Origin: Bacillota bacterium
Lineage (GTDB): Bacteria > Bacillota > Bacilli > Paenibacillales > Paenibacillaceae
Direction of reading: 5' to 3'
Length of the DNA: 64,000 nucleotides
Assembly: GCA_023391635.1 (NCBI GenBank)
Contig: JAEWAQ010000083.1
Coordinates: 12,938-76,937 of the forward strand
The position numbers and the translations under genes were made by a program. The notes below the pieces were generated by a model. It worked only from the letters and a program-made list of their open reading frames with translations. It did no database searches and had not been told where the DNA came from. Position 1 is the stretch's first letter; the number at the start of each line of letters is the position of its first letter. Of the stretch, positions 7,087 to 16,090 are shown piece by piece.

Positions 7087-7973
7087 GCGGTTTCTTCCCC
7101 CTCCAATGATTTAGGTGCGCGGATGACGATTTTGTCTCCGTCGATTTCCATACTCGCCTTGTCGCCGATCTCCAGTGCCTGCAAATACTCCTTGGGCACC
7201 TGCAAGCGGCCGACGCGGTCGACGACCACGAATGCTTCATGCACCTCCTCGAGCGACTCGCCTTCCGCGCGCGGAACGGACAAGTCCAAATTCGGATTGC
7301 GCTTGATGAATTCGGTGCTCGTGAGCCCATCGCGGATAGCGACGACACGGTCGACTTTGCCGGCCAGCGACAAATCGTGCGTGACGATGACGATCGTAAC
7401 GCCGAGCTCGCGGTTGAACTTTCTGAAAATGTCCATGATCATATCGGATGTCCGCGAATCGACGGAGCCCGTCGGTTCGTCGGCAAGCAGCAGCTGCGGC
7501 TTGTTGGCGAGCGAGATGGCGATGGCGACGCGCTGCTGTTCGCCCCCGGACAGCTGTTGAAGCTTGTTGTGCATGCGGTCCTTCAGTCCGACCCATTCCA
7601 GCAATTGCTTCGCATAGGCACGGTCCAGCTTGCCGGAGAACATCATCGGCACCTCGACGTTCTCAAGCGCCGTCAGGAACGGCAGCAGGTTGCGGGCATT
7701 GTTCTGCCAGATGAAGCCGACCGTGTCCCGCTTGTACTTGACCAGATCCTCGTCGCTGACCTTGAGCAGGTTCCACGGTCCGACGGTCACCTGGCCGGCC
7801 GACGGGCGGTCGAGGCCGCCCAGAATGTTCAGCAGCGTCGATTTTCCGCTGCCGCTGTTGCCGATGATCGCCATCATTTCCCCCGGCTTCACCGTCAGGT
7901 TGAGGCCCTGGAGCGCCACCACTTCAAGATCTTCGGCTTTGTAGATTTTCACGAGTCCTTCGCATTGAATCAT
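7083..7973 (-). CDS. LolD/MacB-type ABC ATPase with C-terminal AbrB-like domain
   Basis: The product has 296 residues. Residues 1-220 are an ABC ATPase of the LolD/MacB/FtsE group: Walker A GNSGSGKST near residue 38, signature LSGGEQQR near 142 and Walker B LLLADEPTGSVDS near 160. Residues about 246-287 add a separate module (VDRVGRLQVPKEYLQALEIGD then ASMEIDGDKIVIRAP) with the pattern of an AbrB/SpoVT-type swapped-hairpin domain. This tail is absent from ordinary LolD ATPases. It may allow dimerisation or nucleic-acid binding. The gene starts three bases after the permease and overlaps the binding-protein gene. Confidence 0.88.
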   Translation of the reverse strand: MIQCEGLVKIYKAEDLEVVALQGLNLTVKPGEMMAIIGNSGSGKSTLLNILGGLDRPSAGQVTVGPWNLLKVSDEDLVKYKRDTVGFIWQNNARNLLPFLTALENVEVPMMFSGKLDRAYAKQLLEWVGLKDRMHNKLQQLSGGEQQRVAIAISLANKPQLLLADEPTGSVDSRTSDMIMDIFRKFNRELGVTIVIVTHDLSLAGKVDRVVAIRDGLTSTEFIKRNPNLDLSVPRAEGESLEEVHEAFVVVDRVGRLQVPKEYLQALEIGDKASMEIDGDKIVIRAPKSLEGEETA

Positions 7974-7976
7974 GGC

Positions 7977-10877
7977 TTAACGCTCCTCTCCAAGCTTCAC
8001 GGCCTGATGAACGCGCAAGCGGCGAATATGCGCGATGAGCAATCCCGCCCCGATGAAGAGCATGACCACGACGACGATGGACAGCCGCATCGTATCGACC
8101 TGCGAGAACACGACGCGGAACGGCGGAATTTGCCGGACCGAATTGTCGGTCGTCTGCAGGAACGGGAGGAACAGCAAGCTCGTCAATTTTCCGATGCCGA
8201 CTCCGAGTGCGATCGAAAGTCCGGCAGTGAAAATCTGCTCCAGCAGCAGCATGCCGGTCAATTGTTTGCGCGACAACCCCATCGCGCGCAAGATGCCGAT
8301 CTGCACGATTCTCGACGACAGGTTGAAGAACCAGTACAGGATGTAACCGGCCAACGACACGATGACGGTCACGAGGAAGCCGAGACTGAGGATGCCGAAC
8401 ACGCCTCCTCTCGCCGGGTGCTTGCTCTGCGTCGCCATCTCGCTGCGCATGTCGTCGATCTGGGCCAGCTCGATGCCTTTCTCCTGCAGCGCAGGTATGA
8501 TCGGCGCCGTCTTCGCCTCCGGCTCCATCTTAAGCCACACGTCATACGGCATAAGCGGCGCCTGGTCGAAGATGTAATCCAGATTGGCAACCAGAAACGG
8601 TGCCTGATCCGGGAATTCGCTCGGCCAATAAGGCGTGATGCCGATGATGACGAATTCGACGAGTTGGTCCTGCAGCACGGTCTGGATCGTATCCCCTTGC
8701 TTCAGGTCGAACTTCTTCGCGATGTTGGAGGAGATGATCGCGCCCTCCGGCACATCGCCCAGCCAAGCCAGATACGTATACGGATTGATCGTGTACATGT
8801 CTTTGCGCAGCCAAGCCACCTGAGCGAAATCGATATTGTCGATGCCCATGATCATGCCTTGGCCGGCCGTCTTGCCGGATACGGTCAGGCTTGATTTCAC
8901 TTGCAGCACGCGTGCGGCATGCGATACGCCGGGCAGCGAGCGGAACACCTCGAAAGGCGGCTCGCTATAGTTGATCCGGCTAGGTACCGGCCGCTGCGGC
9001 TGCTGGCCTCCGCCTCCGCCGTTGCCGCCATTCCCGCCGCCTCCATTGCCTCCGCCTTGATTGCCGCCACCGCCGCCACTGCCCCCGCCCTGTTGCGGAT
9101 TCTGCTGATTGAGCTCGGCCGAGCCTTCCCACACCGTCTTGACGACGACATCGGAGCCGTATTTGTACAAGATGCGCTCTTCCGCGTTCAATCCGATCGT
9201 ACGGGCCGCCGACGCGTTGTATACGCCGAGGCCGAGCGTCAGAATAAGCAAGATCATGAGCGGATAATACGCCTTCGATGAACGCGACAGCTGCGTGATC
9301 GTGAGGTACAGCGGAACCGGCAGCAGCTTCTTCCAGATCAGATTGAACAGCTTGAGCAGCAGCGGGAACAGCCGCAGGAATACGAGACCCGCCGCGAAGA
9401 TGGACAACGCCGGCACGAAGAACAGGAATGGCTGCACGTTGAGCTGGTCCGTCGTCATGCCGGTCTTGAATGACACCATCTGGCGCTCGTTGAACAAGTA
9501 CCAGCCGTACGCGGCCACACCAACAAGCGCAACGTCAAGAAACCATTTCTGCCAGAACGGTGTCTGCGCCGAGCGCGCAATCTTGCGCTTGTAATCGACG
9601 ATCGATGTGCGCGTGAACACGAGCGCGGGAATGACGGCGGCGAGAATCGCGACCAGGATCGCCGCGCTCCCCGCAAGGATCGCATCCGACGAGAAGCCGA
9701 CGGGAATCGCCTTGCGGTTGACGAATTCGAGGAATCCGTTCGCCGACCCGATGCTCTTGGCCATAAACCAGCCGAGCAGCGGACCGACCGCCAGCGCGAC
9801 GGCGCCCAGCAGCGCTCCTTCCAGCAGGAACAAGAGGAAGATCTGCCTTGTGCTCGCTCCGCGGCTGCGCAGCACCGCGATGTCCGACCGCTGCTTCTCC
9901 AACGCCTGCCTCGAGTTCATCGTGATGAAATAAAACACCATGGCGATCATCGGCGCCGCCAGTGTGAAGAGCAAGGTCTGCAATTGAATGCTCGTGCGCC
10001 GGAATTCCTTCAGCATCTCGGCGAACGACAATTCCAGGTGCGCATCGTTCGAGCGCTTATACACTTCGATATCGATGCGGCCGAGCGTGCTGGACAGCGG
10101 TGCGAGCTGGCTCGTCTTGATCTCCGACAGATCATAAGCCGTATACCACTTGACCGTCTGAAGCGGCAGGCTGCGCTTCTCCGCCAAGTCCGAGAGCAAC
10201 GCCGGCTCTGCAATGAACAAATAGTTCATGAGCGAATCCAAACCTTGGTACCAATAAGGGCTTGCCGGATCGGAGGGCTTGAATGAGCCGACGATCTTCA
10301 CGCGCAGCGTCTCGTTCGAACCGCCGTACATCGGGTACAACAGAACGTCACCGACATGCAAATCGTTGCGGAACAGCGCTTCTTCCATCATGACCGCCTG
10401 CAGCGTGCCGTCGGTGTCGGGATGCTCCTGGTACCAGGTGCCCCCGACCTGCTCGGCCTGGCTTTGCAGGCCGCTGAAAGAAACGATCGTCATCTTGCGG
10501 GTGCGGCTCGCATCCACTTTCGTCGGATCTTCCGGCACGACTTCCGTGCCGCGCAGCGATGCGCTGCGCTGGGAAGCATCTGCGGGAAAGCCGATGCGCT
10601 CGGGCACTTCATCCTGGATGTAGGCATCGACGTTGCGGAACGCCTGCCAGTTCGTCTTGCCGCCTACCGCCTGGTAATTGATCAACAGCGCGCCTGCCGG
10701 CAGTCCTTCGCTGTTGTCCTTGAGCGATTGCGCGACGACCCGCTTGAGCGCCCCGTCGGCGTACATCGGAATGCTCGTGGTAAACGCGACCGCGACGAGC
10801 AGTCCCGCGAGCGTGCTCAGCGTCAGCCAACGGGTGTTCCACATTTTGCGAAATAAAAACCGGATCAACGCACTCAT
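7977..10877 (-). CDS. Large FtsX/MacB-type ABC permease
   Basis: The product is a 966-residue permease built from two FtsX-type halves. The N-terminal transmembrane helix (about 17-40) is followed by a large extracellular domain, then helices around 300-450 (first FtsX block, RSDIAVLRSRGAS), further helices at 450-570, a second extracellular region and a final FtsX block from about 850 (IGILRAMGLSRKQL). A low-complexity linker of Gly, Asn and Gln (about residues 590-625, DNA near 8990-9110) separates the halves. The design fits mechanotransmission or lipoprotein/peptide export rather than import. It lies between the adaptor and the AbrB-tailed ATPase in one operon. Confidence 0.88.
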   Translation of the reverse strand: MSALIRFLFRKMWNTRWLTLSTLAGLLVAVAFTTSIPMYADGALKRVVAQSLKDNSEGLPAGALLINYQAVGGKTNWQAFRNVDAYIQDEVPERIGFPADASQRSASLRGTEVVPEDPTKVDASRTRKMTIVSFSGLQSQAEQVGGTWYQEHPDTDGTLQAVMMEEALFRNDLHVGDVLLYPMYGGSNETLRVKIVGSFKPSDPASPYWYQGLDSLMNYLFIAEPALLSDLAEKRSLPLQTVKWYTAYDLSEIKTSQLAPLSSTLGRIDIEVYKRSNDAHLELSFAEMLKEFRRTSIQLQTLLFTLAAPMIAMVFYFITMNSRQALEKQRSDIAVLRSRGASTRQIFLLFLLEGALLGAVALAVGPLLGWFMAKSIGSANGFLEFVNRKAIPVGFSSDAILAGSAAILVAILAAVIPALVFTRTSIVDYKRKIARSAQTPFWQKWFLDVALVGVAAYGWYLFNERQMVSFKTGMTTDQLNVQPFLFFVPALSIFAAGLVFLRLFPLLLKLFNLIWKKLLPVPLYLTITQLSRSSKAYYPLMILLILTLGLGVYNASAARTIGLNAEERILYKYGSDVVVKTVWEGSAELNQQNPQQGGGSGGGGGNQGGGNGGGGNGGNGGGGGQQPQRPVPSRINYSEPPFEVFRSLPGVSHAARVLQVKSSLTVSGKTAGQGMIMGIDNIDFAQVAWLRKDMYTINPYTYLAWLGDVPEGAIISSNIAKKFDLKQGDTIQTVLQDQLVEFVIIGITPYWPSEFPDQAPFLVANLDYIFDQAPLMPYDVWLKMEPEAKTAPIIPALQEKGIELAQIDDMRSEMATQSKHPARGGVFGILSLGFLVTVIVSLAGYILYWFFNLSSRIVQIGILRAMGLSRKQLTGMLLLEQIFTAGLSIALGVGIGKLTSLLFLPFLQTTDNSVRQIPPFRVVFSQVDTMRLSIVVVVMLFIGAGLLIAHIRRLRVHQAVKLGEER

Positions 10878-10880
10878 GGC

Positions 10881-11957
10881 TTAACGACCTACGACTTTCT
10901 GTCCCGGCGCAAGCCCCTGCACGATTTCGGCATCTGTAGACGTCTGCTGACCGACCTCCACGTCGACCTCGCGCTTCGTGCCGTCGGCTTCCACCACTTG
11001 CACGTAAGTGCGCCCGCCGATCGAGCGAAGCGCTGCGAGCGGGATGACGACGGCGTCCGGTCTGCGGTCCAGGATGACCGAAGCGGACAGCGGCGTGCCG
11101 CGTTCCACCGTCTGCGGCAATTCCGGCACGTCGATCAGCAAATACTGATCCAGCCGGAGCGAACCATTGCCGCCGTTGTTATTGCCTTCGCCGGGAACCG
11201 GCAATTGCTTGATCTTGCCTTGCAGCTTGCCGACGTTGCCGATATCGACCTGTGTCTCCATGCCGACCGCCACCTTGGCCAGATCGTCCTTCGACAGCGT
11301 CACCGCGACGACTTTCTGGCTCGGGTCGGCGATGATGCAAATTTGATCGAACGCCTTGACCTGATCGCCTTCCTGGACGGACAAGGAGACTATCGTTCCG
11401 TCGAATTCCGCCGTCAGCGTCGCCTTGGCGATATCAGTCTCCATATCGGCGACTTGTTGGCGCTGCTCCTCGAATCCGATCATTTGCGACTCGAATTCGA
11501 CAGGGTCCATTTCATCCTTCTGGCGCAGCAGCTTCTTGATTTCCAGCTCCTGCCGTTTGATCGACAGCTGTTGGGTGCGCAGCGACTTGCGCAAATCTTC
11601 GACGTCAAGCTCGGCCAAGGGGTCGCCCGCCTTCACCTGCTGACCGGGTTGTATGTATAATTTCTTGATACGCCGCCCGTCCAAGGTGAAATACATCGTC
11701 TTCTCCTTGGCGGTCAGGATTTTGCCGGAACCGGACACTTTCGTTTCCAGCGTCTTCGTTGTCACTTCGTATTCCGGCTTCTTCGAAATTTGCGGCAGAT
11801 GGATCGCCGACAGATCTTCTTCCTGCGGTTCGCTCGGCAGCAGGCCGCATCCGGCAACCGCGAGCGACAGCACCGCCGCGGCGATCACGCCAGCCGCACG
11901 CCGCCCCCGCTTATTGTTCGCTTGCGGCGAATACGCCGTCCACCATTTCATAGACAT
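10881..11957 (-). CDS. Membrane-fusion (RND/HlyD-type) adaptor lipoprotein
   Basis: The product has 358 residues, with a lipobox LAVAGC (Cys 37) after a hydrophobic segment. It has a biotinyl-lipoyl-like half (LYIQPGQQVKAGDPLAELD, near 90-115), a coiled-coil hairpin (about 120-170, many Gln, Glu, Lys and Arg), the second lipoyl half (TIVSLSVQEGDQVKAFD) and a C-terminal beta-barrel with membrane-proximal domain ending GLAPGQKVV. Gram-positive MFPs of this kind work with MacB-like permeases. The ATG at 11957 has GGAGGT eight bases upstream, inside the 3' end of the ATPase gene, which it overlaps by 47 bp. Confidence 0.88.
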   Translation of the reverse strand: MSMKWWTAYSPQANNKRGRRAAGVIAAAVLSLAVAGCGLLPSEPQEEDLSAIHLPQISKKPEYEVTTKTLETKVSGSGKILTAKEKTMYFTLDGRRIKKLYIQPGQQVKAGDPLAELDVEDLRKSLRTQQLSIKRQELEIKKLLRQKDEMDPVEFESQMIGFEEQRQQVADMETDIAKATLTAEFDGTIVSLSVQEGDQVKAFDQICIIADPSQKVVAVTLSKDDLAKVAVGMETQVDIGNVGKLQGKIKQLPVPGEGNNNGGNGSLRLDQYLLIDVPELPQTVERGTPLSASVILDRRPDAVVIPLAALRSIGGRTYVQVVEADGTKREVDVEVGQQTSTDAEIVQGLAPGQKVVGR

Positions 11958-12690
11958 GGTCCGCTACCTCCATAATCGTTGGATCGTGTGTCGTCATGCA
12001 GATGGACACTTTCTCCCGGGCGACTACGTCCCGGAATACGTTCATAATCTGCGCCGCCATCTGGCTGTCGAGCTCGGCCGTCGGTTCGTCCGCGAGCAGC
12101 AGGCTGGGCCTATGCGAGATCGCTTTCGCAATCGCCACCCGCTGCTGTTCGCCGCCCGACAGCTCGAACGGTCGGTGGTGCATCCGCTTGCCGAGGCCGA
12201 CCATTTCCAGGCATTCCGTGACCCTTGCCTTCCACTCCGCCCGGGGCGTGCCCGCCATTCGCAGCGACAGCTCGACATTCTCGTATGCGGACAGCAGCGG
12301 CATCAGAGCGTACGCTTGGAAAATGAACCCGATATCGCGTCTGCGCACTTCCGTGCGCTTGTCGTCATTCCATTCGTGAAACGGACGCCCGCGAAAATGA
12401 ATCGTGCCCTTCGTCGGCACGTCGAGTCCGCCCATCAGGTTCATCAGCGTCGTCTTGCCCGAACCCGAGCGCCCCCTCAGCATGATCAATTGCTGCGGAT
12501 ACAAGTCCAAATCGATACCCTTCAGCACGCGCAGCTTCGTGCTTCCGACATCGAACGAGCGCTCCAAGCCGCGCACGGACAACAGCGGCTTCCCGGCGCC
12601 GACGGCCGCTTCGGCTTCTGTCTTCCGTTCGGCCGAGCCGGCAGCCTGTGGCGCTTCGGGCGCTTTGCGGCGCCGCAAACTCGCGAGCAT
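11911..12690 (-). CDS. LolD/MacB-type ABC ATPase
   Basis: The product has 259 residues from the ATG at 12690, which follows AGGAGG at good spacing; an upstream ATG lacks a site. A 37-residue basic, Ala-rich N-terminal extension precedes the ATPase core. Walker A is GRSGSGKTT, the Q-loop FQAYALMPLLSAYENVE is typical of the MacB/LolD group, the signature is LSGGEQQR and Walker B is LLLADEPTAELDS. It is the first gene of a leftward operon with the adaptor, permease, second ATPase and binding protein. It lacks the AbrB-like tail of the second ATPase, so the operon has two different ATPases for one permease. Confidence 0.9.
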   Translation of the reverse strand: MLASLRRRKAPEAPQAAGSAERKTEAEAAVGAGKPLLSVRGLERSFDVGSTKLRVLKGIDLDLYPQQLIMLRGRSGSGKTTLMNLMGGLDVPTKGTIHFRGRPFHEWNDDKRTEVRRRDIGFIFQAYALMPLLSAYENVELSLRMAGTPRAEWKARVTECLEMVGLGKRMHHRPFELSGGEQQRVAIAKAISHRPSLLLADEPTAELDSQMAAQIMNVFRDVVAREKVSICMTTHDPTIMEVADHVYEMVDGVFAASEQ

Positions 12691-12757
12691 GGCCTTTCCT
12701 CCTCTAATAGGGACCTTTGAGCGAAGCTCGAAGTCTCCCTGATCCAATCCCTTCATC

Positions 12758-12901
12758 ATTATAACGAGACGTCCGGCGGAAAAGTTACGCGAAATATTAA
12801 GGCTTTATCATTTTTTTAACGAACAGGTGACAACTTTCGCGAAAGAATCGCAACTGTTCGCAATCTTCCTCTTTATAAGAAGGGCTGTTTTTGTGTATGA
12901 T
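12758..12901. promoter_or_regulatory. Divergent promoter region of the ABC operon and glnS
   Basis: Leftward, a perfect TATAAT is the complement of 12758-12763, 68 bp before the ATPase start, with no clear -35 box. Rightward, TTATAA (12873-12878) and TATGAT (12896-12901) are 17 bp apart ahead of glnS. A perfect 12-bp palindrome CTTTCGCGAAAG lies between them at 12834-12845 and could be an operator. Confidence 0.4.
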
Positions 12902-12941
12902 GGTGAGATAAGACCATGAAACGTGAGGCAGGTAGAACGCT

Positions 12942-14594
12942 ATGGAAACCAAGTCGTCATCATCCAACTTCATTAAGAACATTATCGCGGAAGATCTTGC
13001 CGCCGGTCGCGTGCAAGAAGTCGTCACCCGGTTCCCGCCGGAGCCGAACGGCTATCTGCATATCGGGCATGCCAGGGCGATTACGATCAACTTCGAACTC
13101 GCTGCCGAGTTCGGCGGCCGGACGAACTTGCGGTTCGACGACACGAATCCGACGAAGGAAGAAGTCCGGTTCGTCGAAGCGATTCAAGAAGACGTCAGAT
13201 GGCTCGGATTCGAATGGGACGGGCTGTATTTCGCTTCGGACTACTTTGACGAAATGTACGCGCGCGCCTTACTGCTGATCCGCAAGGGCCAAGCGTACGT
13301 GGATGAACAGTCGGCGGAGCAAATCCGCGAAACGCGCGGCACCCTGACCGAGCCGGGCAAACCAAGCCCCTTCCGCGACCGCCCTGCGGAAGAGAGCCTC
13401 GACTTGTTCGAGCGAATGCGGAACGGCGAATTCAAGGACGGCGAGAAAGTACTCCGCGCGAAGATCGACATGGCTTCCCCGAACATCAACATGCGCGATC
13501 CCGTCTTGTACCGGATTTTGCACGCCGCCCATCACAATACCGGGGACAAGTGGTGCATTTACCCGATGTACGCTTTCGCCCATCCGATCGAAGACGCGAT
13601 CGAGGGCGTTACCCATTCCCTGTGCTCGCTGGAGTTCGAAGACCAACGGCCGTTGTACGATTGGGTCGTTCAACAATCCGAAATGCCCCTCGTTCCGCGC
13701 CAATACGAGTTTGGCAAGCTGTATTTGACCAACACCGTATCGGGCAAACGCCATATCAAGAAGCTGGTCGAAGACGGCGTACTGGATGGCTGGGACGATC
13801 CGCGCGTCATGACGATCAGCGGAATGCGCCGCCGCGGCTATACGCCGGAGGCGATCCGCGCGTTCATTCGCGATACGGGCATCTCAAAAAGCAATGGCAT
13901 CGTGGACCACCGCCAGCTGGAGCACTATATTCGCGAAGATTTGAAGCTGAAGGCGCTCCGCACGATGGCGGTCATCGACCCTCTGAAGGTCGTCATTACG
14001 AATTATCCCGAAGATCAGACGGAATGGCTGGACGCCGAGAACAATGCCGAAAATCCGGAAATGGGCAGCCGCCGGATTCCGTTTTCCCGCGAAATCTTCA
14101 TCGAACGCGACGACTTCATGGAGAACCCGCCGGCCAAATATTTCCGCCTGTTCCCCGGCAACGAAGTGCGGCTGAAGCACGCCTACTTCATTCGCTGCGA
14201 GGAAGTCGTCAAGGATGCGGACGGACGGGTCATCGAAATCCGCTGCACATACGATCCCGAGACGAAGAGCGGCAGCGGGTTTACCGGCCGCAAGGTGAAG
14301 GGCACAATCCATTGGGTGGATGCCGCAACCGCCGTCCCTGCCGAATTCCGCTTGTACGAACCGCTCATCACAGGCGATTCGGAGGAAGACGGCGGCTCGT
14401 TCCAGGACCGGATCAACCCGAATTCGCTGGAAGTGCTGCAAGGCTACGTGGAGCCGGGCATGCAAGGCGCAAATGGTGGAGATAAATTCCAGTTTTTCCG
14501 CCATGGGTACTTCAACGTCGATCCGAAGGATACCGCGCCGGAACGCATCGTGTTCAACCGAATCGTCTCGCTTAAAAGCTCGTTCCAAATCTAA
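12942..14594 (+). CDS. glnS: Glutaminyl-tRNA synthetase
   Basis: This 550-residue class I synthetase charges tRNA-Gln directly. The signature FPPEPNGYLHIGHA includes HIGH at residues 40-43. LRFDDTNP follows, and the KMSKS-equivalent loop reads VSGKR near 266-270. The C-terminal half has the GlnRS anticodon-binding beta-barrels (AVIDPLKVVI, GSRRIPFSREIFIERDDF, KGTIHWV). These separate it from bacterial GluRS. Many Firmicutes lack GlnRS and make Gln-tRNA by GatCAB amidation of Glu-tRNA, so the gene is of gene-content interest. It is monocistronic, with a weak promoter and a strong terminator. Confidence 0.95.
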   Translation: METKSSSSNFIKNIIAEDLAAGRVQEVVTRFPPEPNGYLHIGHARAITINFELAAEFGGRTNLRFDDTNPTKEEVRFVEAIQEDVRWLGFEWDGLYFASDYFDEMYARALLLIRKGQAYVDEQSAEQIRETRGTLTEPGKPSPFRDRPAEESLDLFERMRNGEFKDGEKVLRAKIDMASPNINMRDPVLYRILHAAHHNTGDKWCIYPMYAFAHPIEDAIEGVTHSLCSLEFEDQRPLYDWVVQQSEMPLVPRQYEFGKLYLTNTVSGKRHIKKLVEDGVLDGWDDPRVMTISGMRRRGYTPEAIRAFIRDTGISKSNGIVDHRQLEHYIREDLKLKALRTMAVIDPLKVVITNYPEDQTEWLDAENNAENPEMGSRRIPFSREIFIERDDFMENPPAKYFRLFPGNEVRLKHAYFIRCEEVVKDADGRVIEIRCTYDPETKSGSGFTGRKVKGTIHWVDAATAVPAEFRLYEPLITGDSEEDGGSFQDRINPNSLEVLQGYVEPGMQGANGGDKFQFFRHGYFNVDPKDTAPERIVFNRIVSLKSSFQI

Positions 14595-14610
14595 CCAATT
14601 GCCATAAGAT

Positions 14611-14654
14611 GCTCCCGGTCCGCAACCTTGCGGGCGCCGGGAGCGTCTATTTTA
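14611..14654 (+). terminator. Terminator of glnS
   Basis: GCTCCCGG (14611-14618) pairs with CCGGGAGC (14637-14644) around an inner CCGCAA/TTGCGG hairpin, followed by a T-rich tail. Confidence 0.85.
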
Positions 14655-14721
14655 ATCATTCAAAAAGAAGATGACGAAGTCGTTTTAACTGGATCCGCGG
14701 GTTCTTAAGGAGGTCGATGGG

Positions 14722-16083
14722 ATGAAAATGAAATTCTACGCGGTAACCGTCATCTGCGCGCTAATTTTACTGCTGGTGTCCGGGTGCGGCAGCGGGCAAG
14801 GAGCGGCATCATCGCCCCCGTCTTCCGGAACCGGCTCGCCATCGGCTTCGTCGCCGCAATCATCGCAGACGCCGCCATCCTCCGGGGAGCATTCGCCCGA
14901 GGAGACGATGCCGGCCGCCAGCGAGCCTGCACCCGAAGTGACTTCCCCTCCCCCTGAAGACACGTCGGAGGATGCCAGGATCAAGATGACAATGCAGGCG
15001 ATGACGCTCGAAGAGAAAGTCGGGCAAATGCTGCTGGCGGGCGTACAAGGCACGAAGGTGGACGCAGCGGCCAAGCAAATGATTGCGAAGGATCACGTCG
15101 GGGGCATCATCTTGTTCAAGAACAACTTGTCCGGCGGTTTTCGCTCTTCTGCGGAATTGTTAAACGGATTGAAGGCGGCGAATCTCGGCAATCCCGTTCC
15201 TCTCTTCCTGAGCGTCGATCAAGAAGGCGGGCGGGTCAGCCGCTTGCCCAAGGAATTCGAGCCGATGCCGGCTGCCGCGATCGTCGGCAAGACAGGCGAT
15301 GCCGCATTAGCGGAACAGATGGGCGGCCTGATCGCACAGCAGCTCCAACTGCTTGGCTTCAACGTCGACTTCGCGCCGGTGCTCGATACGTTCAGCAACC
15401 CGAAGAACACGGTAATCGGGGACCGTTCGTTCGGGAGCAAGCCGGAGCTTGTGGCCGAGATGGGCACCGCCGAGATGAAGGGCATTCGGGACGGCGGCAT
15501 TCTGCCGGTCGTGAAGCATTTTCCCGGACATGGCGACACCTCGGTCGATTCCCATAAAGACTTGCCGATCGTGCGGAAGTCCGAAGCCGACCTGCTCAAA
15601 CTCGAATTGAGGCCATTCCAGTATGCGATCTCGCAAGGCGTCGAAGCCGTCATGGTCGCGCACATTCTGTTTCCGGAGCTGGATCCGGACATGCCGGCAT
15701 CGCTCTCTGAACCGATCATCACCGATCTCTTGCGCGACAAGCTCGGATTCGACGACGTCGTCATCACCGACGATCTCGCCATGGGTGCGATTGCCAAGAA
15801 CTATGGCGCGCCTGAAGCGGCTATCCGCGCCGTGGAAGCGGGCGGCGACATCTTGCTGATGGCGCACAGCTACGATGTTGCTCACCAAATCTATGAAGCA
15901 TTGCTGAAGAGCGTCCGCGACGGCCGCATCCCGGAGTCCCGCATCGACGAGAGCGTTGCCCGCATCCTGAAGCTGAAGTTCGCTTACGGCATGACGGACG
16001 ACGAAGTGCCGATTCCGGCCGCGTCCGATATTCCGAACGATGCGATTCGCCAGTGGCGCGAGCAAGTGAACAACCGCGGCTGA
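14722..16083 (+). CDS. nagZ: NagZ-like beta-N-acetylhexosaminidase lipoprotein (GH3)
   Basis: The product has 453 residues. The lipobox LLLVSGC places it on the outer face of the membrane. A Ser/Pro/Glu-rich linker (about 25-85) precedes a GH3 catalytic domain starting MTLEEKVGQMLLAG. The family motif KHFPGHGDTSVDSHKDLP, which carries the catalytic His-Asp pair of NagZ enzymes, is near residue 265, and the nucleophile region VVITDDLAMGAI follows near 350. It would remove N-acetylglucosamine from peptidoglycan fragments during wall recycling. AAGGAGG lies upstream of ATG 14722. The convergent DUF4871-like gene ends only seven bases past its stop. Confidence 0.9.
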   Translation: MKMKFYAVTVICALILLLVSGCGSGQGAASSPPSSGTGSPSASSPQSSQTPPSSGEHSPEETMPAASEPAPEVTSPPPEDTSEDARIKMTMQAMTLEEKVGQMLLAGVQGTKVDAAAKQMIAKDHVGGIILFKNNLSGGFRSSAELLNGLKAANLGNPVPLFLSVDQEGGRVSRLPKEFEPMPAAAIVGKTGDAALAEQMGGLIAQQLQLLGFNVDFAPVLDTFSNPKNTVIGDRSFGSKPELVAEMGTAEMKGIRDGGILPVVKHFPGHGDTSVDSHKDLPIVRKSEADLLKLELRPFQYAISQGVEAVMVAHILFPELDPDMPASLSEPIITDLLRDKLGFDDVVITDDLAMGAIAKNYGAPEAAIRAVEAGGDILLMAHSYDVAHQIYEALLKSVRDGRIPESRIDESVARILKLKFAYGMTDDEVPIPAASDIPNDAIRQWREQVNNRG

Positions 16084-16090
16084 TCCGCAA

